DNA from: Neomoorella sulfitireducens
GTDB taxonomy: Bacteria > Bacillota > DSM-521 > Neomoorellales > Neomoorellaceae
Direction: 5' to 3'
NCBI RefSeq assembly: GCF_024733845.1
Contig: NZ_JANRHG010000001.1
Span: forward strand, 248,001-312,000
DNA length: 64,000 nucleotides
The position numbers and the translations under genes are program-made. Below, in pieces: positions 1-8,273 of the stretch (the first letter of the stretch is position 1; each line of letters opens with the position of its first letter). The notes below the pieces were generated by a model. That model was not told where the DNA came from. It did not search any database and saw nothing but the letters and a program-made list of their open reading frames with translations.

Positions 1-935
1 ATAGCTGCAAAAAGCCGTTCCGTACGGTCATCGGGAAACTCCACCCGCCCGGCAGCCAGGGGTAATACCAGGGAACGCAGGTAGGCCAGCTCTTTCCTTT
101 CCAGGCGCCGGTAAAAAAGATAAGGCCCCGCCGTACCGGGAACGGCCGTAAGCTCAAGGCCCAGGTCCTTAAGGACACATCTCAACAATTCGTTAAAAAG
201 AAAACCCTGGTAAGCAGAAAAATAAAGGGAGAGCTCTTCGCGAGGTATCATCTGCAGGGCTTCGATGTAGGCCTTAGGTTTTTCGGCCAGCAGGGAGAAT
301 ATTTTATTTTCCATAGTAGTTTTGGCACGTTCCAGGCAGGTCGTCCAGTCGCCCCAGTGCTCGCGGAAAAAGAGCTTGCGTTCCCGGGCTTCTTTTTTTT
401 CTTCCGGGTAGATGCCGGTAAGGTAAACCTGCAGGCTGCCGTTGTAGTGCTTCTTCAGCAGCCTTTCGGCCATGAAGCCCATCTGGCGGTCCATGCTGCC
501 GAAACGCTGGTCGTCATAGTAATTGGGGTACCCGAATCCCCGCACCTCGTCAACCCTGCGGGTAATGCGGGATGCTTCTGTTTTATCCAGGGAGCGAAGG
601 GTGATGGCAAATTCGTTTCCTTCTAACAAATCAGGCCCCATGGGGCGATCCATATAACCCATGTGCCGTAAAGAATAGTTCTCTTCTTCGGTAGTTAAAT
701 CGGCGGCATGCTTTACCGTGACATACTGGAAGGTATGGGCGTGCCTGTCCTTTAGCCCGCCGTAAGCAAAAAGGCGGTAGGGAAGGTTATGGGCCTTTGC
801 CAGCCTTATTAGAAGATCAATGGTGTTCCATCCCTTCTTTTCCAGGAGGTACAGCCGGTAAGGTCCCTTTTCCCGCACTGGGAGGCGGGCCATTTCCCGG
901 ACCACAAAGTCCCCGGGGATTACCTTCAGTTTCAT
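1..935 (-). CDS. truD: tRNA pseudouridine synthase TruD (C-terminus cut by window edge)
   Basis: TruD makes pseudouridine at position 13 of tRNA-Glu in the cytoplasm. The minus-strand frame opens at an ATG at 935 behind AAGGAG (7-base spacing) and stays open to base 1, about 311 residues. The N-terminus reads MKLKVIPGDFVVREM, and the family's catalytic block appears as AYGGLKDRHAHT, with the nucleophilic Asp after GLK. Further on, FGYPNYYDDQRFGSM matches the conserved NxFGxQRFG region of the family. The protein is usually 340-400 residues, so only the end is missing. A decayed copy of its 5' end lies 1.6 kb upstream (2522-2606). The motif pattern makes the family call firm. Confidence 0.9.
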   Translation of the reverse strand, partial: MKLKVIPGDFVVREMARLPVREKGPYRLYLLEKKGWNTIDLLIRLAKAHNLPYRLFAYGGLKDRHAHTFQYVTVKHAADLTTEEENYSLRHMGYMDRPMGPDLLEGNEFAITLRSLDKTEASRITRRVDEVRGFGYPNYYDDQRFGSMDRQMGFMAERLLKKHYNGSLQVYLTGIYPEEKKEARERKLFFREHWGDWTTCLERAKTTMENKIFSLLAEKPKAYIEALQMIPREELSLYFSAYQGFLFNELLRCVLKDLGLELTAVPGTAGPYLFYRRLERKELAYLRSLVLPLAAGRVEFPDDRTERLFAA

Positions 936-1197
936 CGCTTTGCTCCTTATGCCTGTTTATCGCCTTCTTAAAATATGTACCACAATCCCCGCTCCATTGC
1001 AAATATGCCGGACCTGAAGCCAAAACGGAATACCAGGGTAAAACCCTGACTTTTTTATACCCAAAATCAAAGATTTACCCTGAAAGGATTCAAGGATTCT
1101 CCTGATAGTCATTGCTAATAATATCTTTCACAATAATACTGCCTGATAATAAGTGTAATAAGGTAGAATTAATCTGCAATTTTAGGGGGGGTTGACA

Positions 1198-1302
1198 ATG
1201 GCCGTTTTAAGTGCGCCTGCCAACGAGGTCCTGCGCATGCAAGAGGATCTCTACCTACAATTATATGGGTGGAAAAGAAGGGCAGCCCTTCAATCTGGCT
1301 GA
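1198..1302 (+). CDS. small hypothetical ORF, 34 residues
   Basis: An ATG at 1198 follows a G-rich ribosome-binding stretch (GGGGGGG, 1185-1191) and opens a 34-codon frame ending at TGA 1300-1302. It begins MAVLSAPANEVLRM and ends WKRRAALQSG. Its last 13 bases overlap, tail to tail, the end of the sensor gene on the other strand. The AT-rich upstream region has -10-like TAATACT and TAATAAT stretches. I recognise no family; it could be a short peptide or chance. Confidence 0.35.
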   Translation: MAVLSAPANEVLRMQEDLYLQLYGWKRRAALQSG

Positions 1303-2228
1303 TCTTCAATTAAAACCACCTCTCCCGTCAAGCCCAGTCTCTCTATAACCTTGTCCAAGGCATCATTGAGCACCGTATCCAGATTAAGAGAATGACTTGC
1401 CGCCGATGTTATCTCCCAAATTGTGGTGAGTTCCTGGTTGCGCCTTAAAAGCTGGCGGTTAAATTCCTCTTTTTCGTTATATAAACTGGCCAGGTTCTCT
1501 GTCATAGTATTAAAAGCCATGCTGAGCCGGCCGATTTCATCCCTGGCCCAGACCCTGGCCTTCTGATTGAGGTCCCCGCGGGCCACCGCCCCGGCCACCT
1601 TGACCAGTTCCAGGATAGGTTTCGTTAAAACCCTGGTGAGGAAATAAGCGGCAGCAATACCCAGGAGCGATACCAGATAGGTGACCAGGAGCATCTTCCA
1701 GGTAGTGGAAGCAAGCGCTTTTTTCACGCTGTGCTCCGCCATTCCTACCCGCGCTATCCCGGCCCGCCCGTCAAATATAGGAACGGCGATGTCATGGATA
1801 AGTCCCTCATCCGTATCCAGGGTCTCGATCTTAAATTTTTCTCCACCGGAAACGGAGTTGGCTTCGAGAAGGTCACGGGGAAAGCCTTCGCCAAAGGTAT
1901 GGGCCAAAAGATTACCGCCCGGGTCTACAATAAAGGCATAACGGGCATCCTCATTGTTCTTCAGCGTATCTATTAAAAGCTGGTGAAGTGCGTAAACATT
2001 GTTCGTAAGGACCAGATCCAGGCTGCGGGCCGCAATATCCCCGGCAATAGAAACGCCTCGCTTTTCCAGCTGTTCACCCAGGGCAGCCCTCAAGCTAAAG
2101 CGCATTTGTACAGTCAAACTAATTCCCAGGAGTATAACAAGCCCCAGCACTATACCCATTATTTTTACACGTACGCTGGTAGCATCCGAAACCGCCTGGA
2201 ATAGTCTCCAAAACCTCTGGTTTCTCAT
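1290..2228 (-). CDS. membrane sensor with HAMP domain, truncated in GAF
   Basis: This 312-residue protein has a transmembrane helix at about 25-45, an extracytoplasmic sensor loop of about 135 residues, a second helix at about 180-200, a HAMP domain (TKPILELVKVAGAVARGD onward) and a short coiled coil. It then enters what looks like the first 35 residues of a GAF domain (EITSAASHSLNLDTVLNDAL) and stops. Proteins of this layout normally continue through GAF into HisKA/HATPase, so the output module is missing. The start ATG overlaps by ATGA the stop of a decayed PhnD-like gene, the usual binding-protein plus sensor arrangement. I infer a remnant of a two-component sensor that may no longer signal. 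Confidence 0.7.
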   Translation of the reverse strand: MRNQRFWRLFQAVSDATSVRVKIMGIVLGLVILLGISLTVQMRFSLRAALGEQLEKRGVSIAGDIAARSLDLVLTNNVYALHQLLIDTLKNNEDARYAFIVDPGGNLLAHTFGEGFPRDLLEANSVSGGEKFKIETLDTDEGLIHDIAVPIFDGRAGIARVGMAEHSVKKALASTTWKMLLVTYLVSLLGIAAAYFLTRVLTKPILELVKVAGAVARGDLNQKARVWARDEIGRLSMAFNTMTENLASLYNEKEEFNRQLLRRNQELTTIWEITSAASHSLNLDTVLNDALDKVIERLGLTGEVVLIEDQPD

Positions 2229-2485
2229 CTGCCCGGCCTCATCTTTCTTATCATCTCCCGTACCGGATCATAAGCCCGGTCATCCGGGACAAAAAACCGG
2301 TCAAAAAGTAAATTCGCCAGTGCTCTTCTCCCCTCCTCATCTTCGTGCATGGTGAGAAAGACATTCCTCAGGCGCTCTTTCGTATTTTCATCAAGCCTAT
2401 AAGAGATTCGACTTTAAAGATTATTATCCTTCCGGCGCAGCACGGCCAGGTACTGGGATACATCCGGGCGCTCAAAACTTCCCGG
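2227..2485 (-). pseudogene. relic of PhnD-like ABC substrate-binding protein
   Basis: Reading the minus strand, bases 2396-2227 translate without interruption as LDENTKERLRNVFLTMHEDE, then a tail with DRFFVPDDRAYDPVREM and a TGA. That is the characteristic C-terminus of phosphate/phosphonate-type (PhnD family) binding proteins. Just before it, in other frames, are SQYLAVLRRKDNNL and KVESLIGL, which fit the family's N-terminal (V)VRKD-x-SLxDL segment. Frameshifts and large internal deletions separate the pieces and no start is left. The ATGA overlap with the following sensor gene shows they were one operon. The C-terminal match is good and the N-terminal match is tentative. Confidence 0.6.
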
Positions 2486-2521
2486 CTGTTCACAAAAAAA
2501 AAGAGGCCTTATAGCCCCTTT

Positions 2522-2606
2522 TATCGACTGTCCTTTAATCCCCCGTAAGCCAAAAGCTGACCAATTCCCGAACCACGAAATCCCCGGAGCTGAACAAAAA
2601 AGTTCC
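2522..2606 (-). pseudogene. decayed second copy of the truD 5' end
   Basis: The minus strand here encodes GDFVVREL and then, one frame over, LLAYGGLKDSR followed by a stop. The two pieces line up with residues 8-15 and about 43-52 of the intact TruD at 1-935. By my hand alignment about 26 of 31 bases are identical in each block. Roughly 25 codons between the blocks are deleted, joining them out of frame. There is no continuation downstream. It is a non-functional duplicate of the truD start. Confidence 0.7.
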
Positions 2607-2674
2607 GGGTCCTATGATATCTAATAAACTCCAGTTCTCCTATTAATGTACTGCATGTTAAATAATTCCAGCGG

Positions 2675-3655
2675 TCAAACCTCATAATTCAGTTCAAAAT
2701 CAGCTTTCTCGCCTTTTAGTACTTTTATAATGTTAATTGCCGCCGCCAGGCCCATCTTTAGATTAGCCTCCCGGGTATAAGCTCCTAAATGGGGGGTTAC
2801 CACTACATTGTCCAATCCTAGTAAACAGCTATTGGTTGGGGGTTCCTCGGAAAAAACATCTAAAGCTGCTGCCTTAATCTGTCCGGTTTTCAGGGCGCGA
2901 TACAGCGCTTCCTCATCTACCAGTTCCCCCCGGGCGGTATTTATTAATATTGCATCCTTTTTCATTATACCAAGCTTCTTTTCGTCAATCAGGTGATAGG
3001 TCTCCGGTGTTAAAGGAGCATGCAGGCTAACAAAATCAGACTCCTTTAATAGATCATCCAGGCTTGTGTAGGTTATGCCCAGCCGGCCGGCAGCCTCATT
3101 ATTTGGACAGGGATCATAAGCAAGAAGACGCATATTAAAACCGCGTGCCCGGTGCGCCACAGCAAGGCCGATGCGCCCTGTGCCGATTATACCCAGGGTC
3201 TTCTCCCAAACTTCATTTCCTACAACCCTATCCCATCGCTTCTGCCTGGTAATCCTATCCGCACAGGGAATACCCCTGGCCGCAGCCAGAAGGAGCCCCC
3301 ACACAAGGTCGGCTACAGATTGGGTATTACTACCAGGTGCATTAGTTACTACAACCCCCCGGCTTCTGGCGGCAGAAATATCAATATTATCCACGCCGAC
3401 GCCGTGCTTGGCTATCACTTTGAGCTTCGGTGCGGCCTCTATGACCTTAGCGGTAACAGGGTCCACACCAACCAGCAGCGCTAGAATTGATGGGTGACTA
3501 GTCATTATCTCTCGCAGTTCATCCTCTGTCAGGGGCCTGCCTTTGTCGTTCCAGACAAGCTCCAATCCCTGCTCTTCTAAAAGGTTTTTCGGCTCCGGCG
3601 TATAACGTGAAAAAGAAAGAGCTGTGATAAATACTTTTCCTTTTAGAGGAGTCAA
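2675..3655 (-). CDS. D-2-hydroxyacid dehydrogenase (phosphoglycerate dehydrogenase-like)
   Basis: This 326-residue NAD-dependent dehydrogenase has the full D-2-hydroxyacid dehydrogenase layout: a split catalytic domain, then a Rossmann fold with GIIGTGRIG at about 155. The catalytic Arg is in NTARGELVDEEAL, Glu in DVFSEEPP and His in TPHLGAYT. The length fits the short form without an ACT domain, so it need not be the serine-pathway enzyme. It is the last gene of the sugar-acid operon, 26 bases after the FGGY kinase. I infer that it oxidises or reduces a C2 hydroxy/keto group of a sugar acid or its phosphate. The exact substrate cannot be read from sequence. Confidence 0.85.
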   Translation of the reverse strand: MTPLKGKVFITALSFSRYTPEPKNLLEEQGLELVWNDKGRPLTEDELREIMTSHPSILALLVGVDPVTAKVIEAAPKLKVIAKHGVGVDNIDISAARSRGVVVTNAPGSNTQSVADLVWGLLLAAARGIPCADRITRQKRWDRVVGNEVWEKTLGIIGTGRIGLAVAHRARGFNMRLLAYDPCPNNEAAGRLGITYTSLDDLLKESDFVSLHAPLTPETYHLIDEKKLGIMKKDAILINTARGELVDEEALYRALKTGQIKAAALDVFSEEPPTNSCLLGLDNVVVTPHLGAYTREANLKMGLAAAINIIKVLKGEKADFELNYEV

Positions 3656-3681
3656 TTACTCCTTTCACCTCGCTTTTAACC

Positions 3682-5223
3682 TTATCGCGTATGACGTCTC
3701 TGGAAATTGCTGATGAGACTAAAACTCTCCTGTAGGTTCCAATAAATTTGCTGGTACAGGCTAAAAAGCTCACTATAAATTTCATGGGCTTGCCTGTCGG
3801 GGGTAAATTCCTGCCGTATTTTTACCATCCTATCTACAGCCTCTATCCCGTCCACAAAACCTAACCCCCACATAGACAGTAATGCAGCACCGCAGGATGG
3901 CGCCTCAAGAACTGCCGGCAGTTTAACCGGATACCCGAATATGTCGCTCATAATCTGGCACCACAGGGGGGAGCGGGTAAATCCACCGGTAACTCTAATC
4001 TCCGCCGGTTCCCCCACCAGTTCGGTAATGGCCTGGAAAACGCTGTACATGCGGTAAATAACGCCTTCCATCAGGGCGCGAACTAGGTGGGCTTTGCCGT
4101 GATGTAAGCCGAGGCCGAAAATTACTCCCCGCGCCTCTGGATTCCAGTAAGGGCTCCTTTCTCCCGTGAGAAAAGGCAGGCAAAGCAAACCTTCCGCACC
4201 GGGTCTTACCTTTCCCGCCAATTCGTTGAGCAGGTCGTAGGCCTCAATTCCCTTTGCTTCAGCTTCCCTCATTTCCGTCTCCCCGAGATTATCCCGGAAC
4301 CAGCGGTAGACAATGCCGCCGTTATTAATGGCGCCCCCTACCATCCAGTGCCGGTCGTCCATCAAATAACACCAGGTCCGCCCCCGGGGATCGGTAAGGG
4401 GTCTGTCCGCTATTACGCGGATGGCCCCGCTGGTCCCTACCATGGCCACCATCTGGCCCGGTGCCCTGGCACCGGAGCCCAGGTTGGAAAGTACCCCGTC
4501 GGCGGCACCGATGACCACCGGTAAACCGTCGGGAACACCCAATCGGTCCGCCTTCTCCCCGTCCAGCCTCCCGGCTATGGCAGTAACGGAAACGACCTCG
4601 CTTAATTTTTCCCGTCCGATACCGGCCAGCTCCAGGCACTGTTCATCCCACCGGAGGGTATGAATATTAAACAGGCCTGTTCCCGAGGCTAGAGAATTAT
4701 CTATTAGGAACTGCCCGAACCACCGGTAAATAATATACTCTTTCAAAGAAATAAACCTGGCCGTACGGCGGAATATTTCAGGTCGTTCATCCTTAAACCA
4801 CAAGATCTTCGCCAGGGGATACATGGGATGGACACGACAGCCTGTACGCCTGTATATTTCCATACCACCGTCGCCGCCGGCCAACACTTCGGCCTGGCGG
4901 ACGCTGCGGTTATCGGCCCAGATGAGGGCGTTACTGAGGAGTTCCCCTCCCGTTCCAAGGGCGATGATGCTGTGAAACACCGAATCCAGGCCCATGCCGG
5001 CAATGCTGTTTTTATTAACGCCCGACTGCAATATACATCGCTGCACCACCCTGCAGGCAGCCTCAAAAACCTTCTCCGGGTCCTGCTCGGCCCAACCCGG
5101 TTGAGGTTGCAGCAAGGGGTATTCCTCCGCCGCCACACTGTGCAACTGCCCGTCCAGATCGAAAAGGGCGGCGCGACAGCCGGTAGTCCCTATATCCAGG
5201 CCAATAAAATAAGGACCTTTCAC
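3682..5223 (-). CDS. gntK: FGGY-family carbohydrate kinase, probable gluconokinase
   Basis: A 513-residue FGGY kinase phosphorylating a sugar or sugar acid with ATP in the cytoplasm. The N-terminal phosphate-binding loop is GLDIGTTGCRAALFD, the second-domain ATP site includes MVGTSGAIR, and VTGGFTRSPLWCQIMSD is the adenosine motif. The MVGTSGAIR wording and the start GLDIGTTG are typical of the gluconokinase branch rather than glycerol or xylulose kinases. Translation starts at a GTG that overlaps the LarA-like stop by GTGA, so the two are translationally coupled. Placement in a TRAP/dehydrogenase operon supports a sugar-acid substrate, most simply gluconate. Xylulokinase-like activity is the alternative. 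Confidence 0.8.
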   Translation of the reverse strand: MKGPYFIGLDIGTTGCRAALFDLDGQLHSVAAEEYPLLQPQPGWAEQDPEKVFEAACRVVQRCILQSGVNKNSIAGMGLDSVFHSIIALGTGGELLSNALIWADNRSVRQAEVLAGGDGGMEIYRRTGCRVHPMYPLAKILWFKDERPEIFRRTARFISLKEYIIYRWFGQFLIDNSLASGTGLFNIHTLRWDEQCLELAGIGREKLSEVVSVTAIAGRLDGEKADRLGVPDGLPVVIGAADGVLSNLGSGARAPGQMVAMVGTSGAIRVIADRPLTDPRGRTWCYLMDDRHWMVGGAINNGGIVYRWFRDNLGETEMREAEAKGIEAYDLLNELAGKVRPGAEGLLCLPFLTGERSPYWNPEARGVIFGLGLHHGKAHLVRALMEGVIYRMYSVFQAITELVGEPAEIRVTGGFTRSPLWCQIMSDIFGYPVKLPAVLEAPSCGAALLSMWGLGFVDGIEAVDRMVKIRQEFTPDRQAHEIYSELFSLYQQIYWNLQESFSLISNFQRRHTR

Positions 5224-6500
5224 TGGATGTTACCTCCTGCCACAACCGGTAAAATTTCCCCGCCGTGTCTGAAACATATGACCTTTGCCCGGCGCCCCAG
5301 CAGACCATAGGCCATTTCTAAAGCCTCCCGCGGTGTCGGCGCCCATTTAAAGCCTATTTTCTGAGCCACTTCAGGCCCGATCCCCGGGGAAACCAGGATA
5401 CATGAAGCCTTCTTTTGAATGACTTCGCCCACATGAACCAGGTGAGCGGCCACCGTCAGGTCGGTAAGTACACCCTGCTTCACCAGCCTTTCTACCTCGC
5501 GCAGCGGGCGGTAACCCACCTTTTCGATGGAGGGGTGCTGGGAAGCAACTCCTTCCGGGCATGGTGTCACCAGGATTATGACGCCGCCCTCCCTGACGGC
5601 CAGATCGGAGGCATAGATACCCTTGGCCGCCTGCCACATCTCCACATCAGCAGGGTAAGAATCCGTCAGGACTATATCGGCCGGTTCCGGTATCTCCACG
5701 CCGAAAACTTCAAGGGAAACCCGGCACCCGGCGCGGTGGGCGTGTACAAGGTCCCCGCAGAAGGCGCCTACAATCCTGCCCTGCCTGTCCTGGACGACGT
5801 TCAAAATGGCATCCAGACCGGCCTGCCTGGCTACCGTTTCGATTTCCTGTCGTACAGGGTTGTCCGGTTTACCCATTATCTCCCAGCCCTGGTACCGGGC
5901 GCTCAACCAGTGGGTCTGTTCCGTCGTCCGGCCGCCGCAAACGGCAGGCTGGATTATCTTGCCTCCGCCGCTGAAGCCGGCAACGCGATGGGGTACAATA
6001 TGACCGATACCCAGGATGAAATCAGCCTGCAGCACTTCTTTGTTGAGCCAGATTTCCGTCCCGCCGGGGGTTTTCCCGGTAAACTCCAGGCTCGAAGCGT
6101 CGCGCCAGTTGTGGCTGATAACTCTAAACCTGCGCAACACATCTTCCCCTAACTTCTTTTCACACTCCGCCTGTGTCATGGGCCGGTGGGTGCCCAGGCC
6201 TATCAATATAGTTATACTATCCTCGGCGACCCCGGTCGTTTTTAATTCCTCAATGACCAGGGGCAGGATTTTGGCCACCGGAGTAAGGCGGGTATTGTCA
6301 TCCACGATAATAAGTATCTTTTTCCTTCCCCGGGCCATTTCCGCAATCCGCCGGGTACCGATGGGATTGAGGAGCGCCCTGGCTATAATATCTTCTTCTC
6401 TTTCCTGCGTGGTAAACTCCCGGGGTTCAAACAGCCCGAGGAAATTATCTCCTTCGATATCAACTCCCGGTAGACCATCGTACAAGAATTCGACCCGCAT
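5220..6500 (-). CDS. LarA-type nickel-pincer racemase/epimerase
   Basis: This 426-residue protein belongs to the LarA family, which racemises or epimerises 2-hydroxyacids using a nickel-pincer nucleotide cofactor bound to a lysine. The key residues of Lactobacillus LarA are all present with matching spacing: DDNTR (D68, R71), GTHR (H105), VPHRVAGFSGGGK (H171, K181) and THW (H197). In LarA the last three are H174, K184 and H200. Homologues with other substrates are known, including gluconate 2-epimerase. Next to a gluconokinase-like gene, an aldonate epimerase is more likely than lactate racemase; this is inference. No larB, larC or larE cofactor genes lie in the window. Confidence 0.85.
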   Translation of the reverse strand: MRVEFLYDGLPGVDIEGDNFLGLFEPREFTTQEREEDIIARALLNPIGTRRIAEMARGRKKILIIVDDNTRLTPVAKILPLVIEELKTTGVAEDSITILIGLGTHRPMTQAECEKKLGEDVLRRFRVISHNWRDASSLEFTGKTPGGTEIWLNKEVLQADFILGIGHIVPHRVAGFSGGGKIIQPAVCGGRTTEQTHWLSARYQGWEIMGKPDNPVRQEIETVARQAGLDAILNVVQDRQGRIVGAFCGDLVHAHRAGCRVSLEVFGVEIPEPADIVLTDSYPADVEMWQAAKGIYASDLAVREGGVIILVTPCPEGVASQHPSIEKVGYRPLREVERLVKQGVLTDLTVAAHLVHVGEVIQKKASCILVSPGIGPEVAQKIGFKWAPTPREALEMAYGLLGRRAKVICFRHGGEILPVVAGGNIQ

Positions 6501-6531
6501 CCTGCTTTTTCTCTCCCCATGCTTTAGTGCA

Positions 6532-7350
6532 CTACACTCCTGAATAGGCCTGAAAACCTCCGTCGATGGGTATTACCGCCCCGTTAATGAAGGAAGCTGC
6601 CTCAGAACAAAGAAATAATACCGCCCCGCACAGGTCATCCGGCAGCCCGTATCTACCCATGGGTGTCATATTTAATACGCTTCGACCCCTTGGCGTAGAT
6701 GCCCCCGTTTCGGCATCGATCAAAAGATACCTGTTCTGGTCGGTCAGTAAAAATCCCGGCGCAATGGCGTTGACTCTAATCTCCCTGGAGTATTCCTGGT
6801 TAAAATGAACGGCCAGCCACTGGGTAAAATTACTGACCGCCGCCTTGGCGGCACTGTAGGCTATGGTTTTCGTAAGGGGGGTATAGGCCGCCATGGAAGA
6901 TATGTTTATCACAATGCCCTTTTTCTTTTCAACTATGACTTTACCGAAAACCTGGGTGGGCAATACAGTGCCGAGGAAATTGAGATTGAAAACTTTTTGT
7001 ATATCCTCGGTGCTTAAATCAAAAAAGGACCGGTCGGGCCCGGTTGTGGCCCGGGGATGGTTCCCCCCCGCACCGTTAACAAGAATATCCACCGTAGCAA
7101 ATTCCCGTAAGATTATCTCCCTGGCTTTCTCCAAAGATCCCTTGTCTAAAACATCGGCTTCCAGGCCTATGGCCGCCCCACCTGAAGCAACGATTTCGGC
7201 AGCTACCTTTTCCGCCCCGTCCTTCTTCAAGTCTAAAACCGCCACCCTGGCTCCTTGAGCTGCCAGCGCCTTTGCTATGCAGGAACACAAAATACCTGCC
7301 CCACCAGTTACCACTGCCACTCTATCCCTAATGTCAACCTTGATGTCCAT
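6532..7350 (-). CDS. SDR oxidoreductase, mannonate/fructuronate reductase-like
   Basis: A 272-residue classical short-chain dehydrogenase. The cofactor motif is TGGAGILCSCIAKALA near the N-terminus, followed by NGAGGNHP (the NNAG position), the catalytic Ser in INISSMAAY and YSAAK holding Tyr and Lys. The insertion after NGAGGNHPRATT and the C-terminal end (IPIDGGFQAYSGV) resemble SDR-type D-mannonate oxidoreductases. The gene is 31 bases before the LarA-like gene in the operon. I infer NAD(P)-dependent interconversion of a keto sugar acid and its alcohol. Family certain, substrate open. Confidence 0.8.
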   Translation of the reverse strand: MDIKVDIRDRVAVVTGGAGILCSCIAKALAAQGARVAVLDLKKDGAEKVAAEIVASGGAAIGLEADVLDKGSLEKAREIILREFATVDILVNGAGGNHPRATTGPDRSFFDLSTEDIQKVFNLNFLGTVLPTQVFGKVIVEKKKGIVINISSMAAYTPLTKTIAYSAAKAAVSNFTQWLAVHFNQEYSREIRVNAIAPGFLLTDQNRYLLIDAETGASTPRGRSVLNMTPMGRYGLPDDLCGAVLFLCSEAASFINGAVIPIDGGFQAYSGV

Positions 7351-7389
7351 ACTACAACCTCCTGTGTTACGGCCCAGAAATATATCGGC

Positions 7390-7423
7390 AACGCGAAAAA
7401 CAAAAACGGCGCCTTTTCGCGTT
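7390..7423 (-). other. hairpin between the two SDR genes
   Basis: An inverted repeat (AACGCGAAAA / TTTTCGCGTT, 10 base pairs) sits in the 101-base gap between the two dehydrogenase genes. There is no run of T after it on the minus strand, so it is more likely an mRNA processing or stability hairpin than a terminator. Confidence 0.45.
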
Positions 7424-7451
7424 TTGACAACCTCTTTTTATCCGCCGCCTG

Positions 7452-8210
7452 CTATAAACTCGAACCACCATCAATACTGACAAGACTTCCGGTCATATAC
7501 GCCGCTTCATCGCAGCAGGCAAACAATATAGCCCAGGCTATCTCTTCTTCTTTGCCCAGGCGTCCCATGGGCTGCCGGGAGATAAACTCAGCCCTCATAG
7601 CTTCAGGGTCAGGTGCCTTCCTAATCTTTTCCTCAATGGCGGGCGTATAGGTGGTCCCGGGGCAAACGGCATTCACCCGGATATTATCTCGTATATAATC
7701 GATGGCCATTGCTTTGGTGAGCCCCACCAGAGCCCCCTTGGAAGCGCTGTAGGCAGCCCTGTCCCTTACTCCTTTAAGGGCCGCCACCGAAGCTACGTTG
7801 ACAATCGCACCGCCCCCGGCCTTTTTCATTTCCTGCACGGCATATTTGGCGACGAAGAAGGCTCCCTTGACGTTTACCCTGAAAGTTTTATCGAAATCTT
7901 CCTCGGTTGTGTTATCCACCGTGCCCGGCAGGACAATGCCGGCATTGTTGACCAGTATGTCGATCCTGCCAAAGGCTTTTACCGTTTCTTTGACCATTCT
8001 TTCGGCATCGGAAACTAAAGAGACGTCACCCCGGATAAAGATTCCTTCGGCGCCGGCTTCTTTAACCAGCTTTAACGTCTCTTCCCCGCCCGCGAGGGAA
8101 AGGTCGGCTATCGCCACCCTCGCTCCCTTGCGGGCGAAAAGCAACGCCGTTGCCCGTCCGATGCCCAATCCCGCTCCGGTTACTAGCACAGCTTTCCCGT
8201 CGAAACGCAT
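7452..8210 (-). CDS. SDR family oxidoreductase (FabG/gluconate dehydrogenase-like)
   Basis: A 252-residue classical SDR: TGAGLGIGRATALLFA is the cofactor loop, NNAGIV the central motif, VNVASVAALKG carries the catalytic Ser and YSASKGALVGLTKA the Tyr/Lys. It ends in the usual substrate-loop region and SIDGGSSL. It follows the TRAP permease gene by 63 bases in the same operon. In this setting oxidation of an aldonate or sugar alcohol is likely, and fatty-acid reduction is unlikely because no fab genes are near. The specific substrate cannot be decided. Confidence 0.8.
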   Translation of the reverse strand: MRFDGKAVLVTGAGLGIGRATALLFARKGARVAIADLSLAGGEETLKLVKEAGAEGIFIRGDVSLVSDAERMVKETVKAFGRIDILVNNAGIVLPGTVDNTTEEDFDKTFRVNVKGAFFVAKYAVQEMKKAGGGAIVNVASVAALKGVRDRAAYSASKGALVGLTKAMAIDYIRDNIRVNAVCPGTTYTPAIEEKIRKAPDPEAMRAEFISRQPMGRLGKEEEIAWAILFACCDEAAYMTGSLVSIDGGSSL

Positions 8211-8273
8211 GCTGATCCCTCCTAGATATTTGGTATCAAAATAATGTGCGACCGCCTTTTCACCGAAACCGTC

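Noticed and set aside
1032-1057. Terminator-like CAGGG-TAAAA-CCCTG-ACTTTTTT on the plus strand
   Set aside because: No plus-strand gene ends just before it, and the stem is only 5 base pairs; chance is likely.
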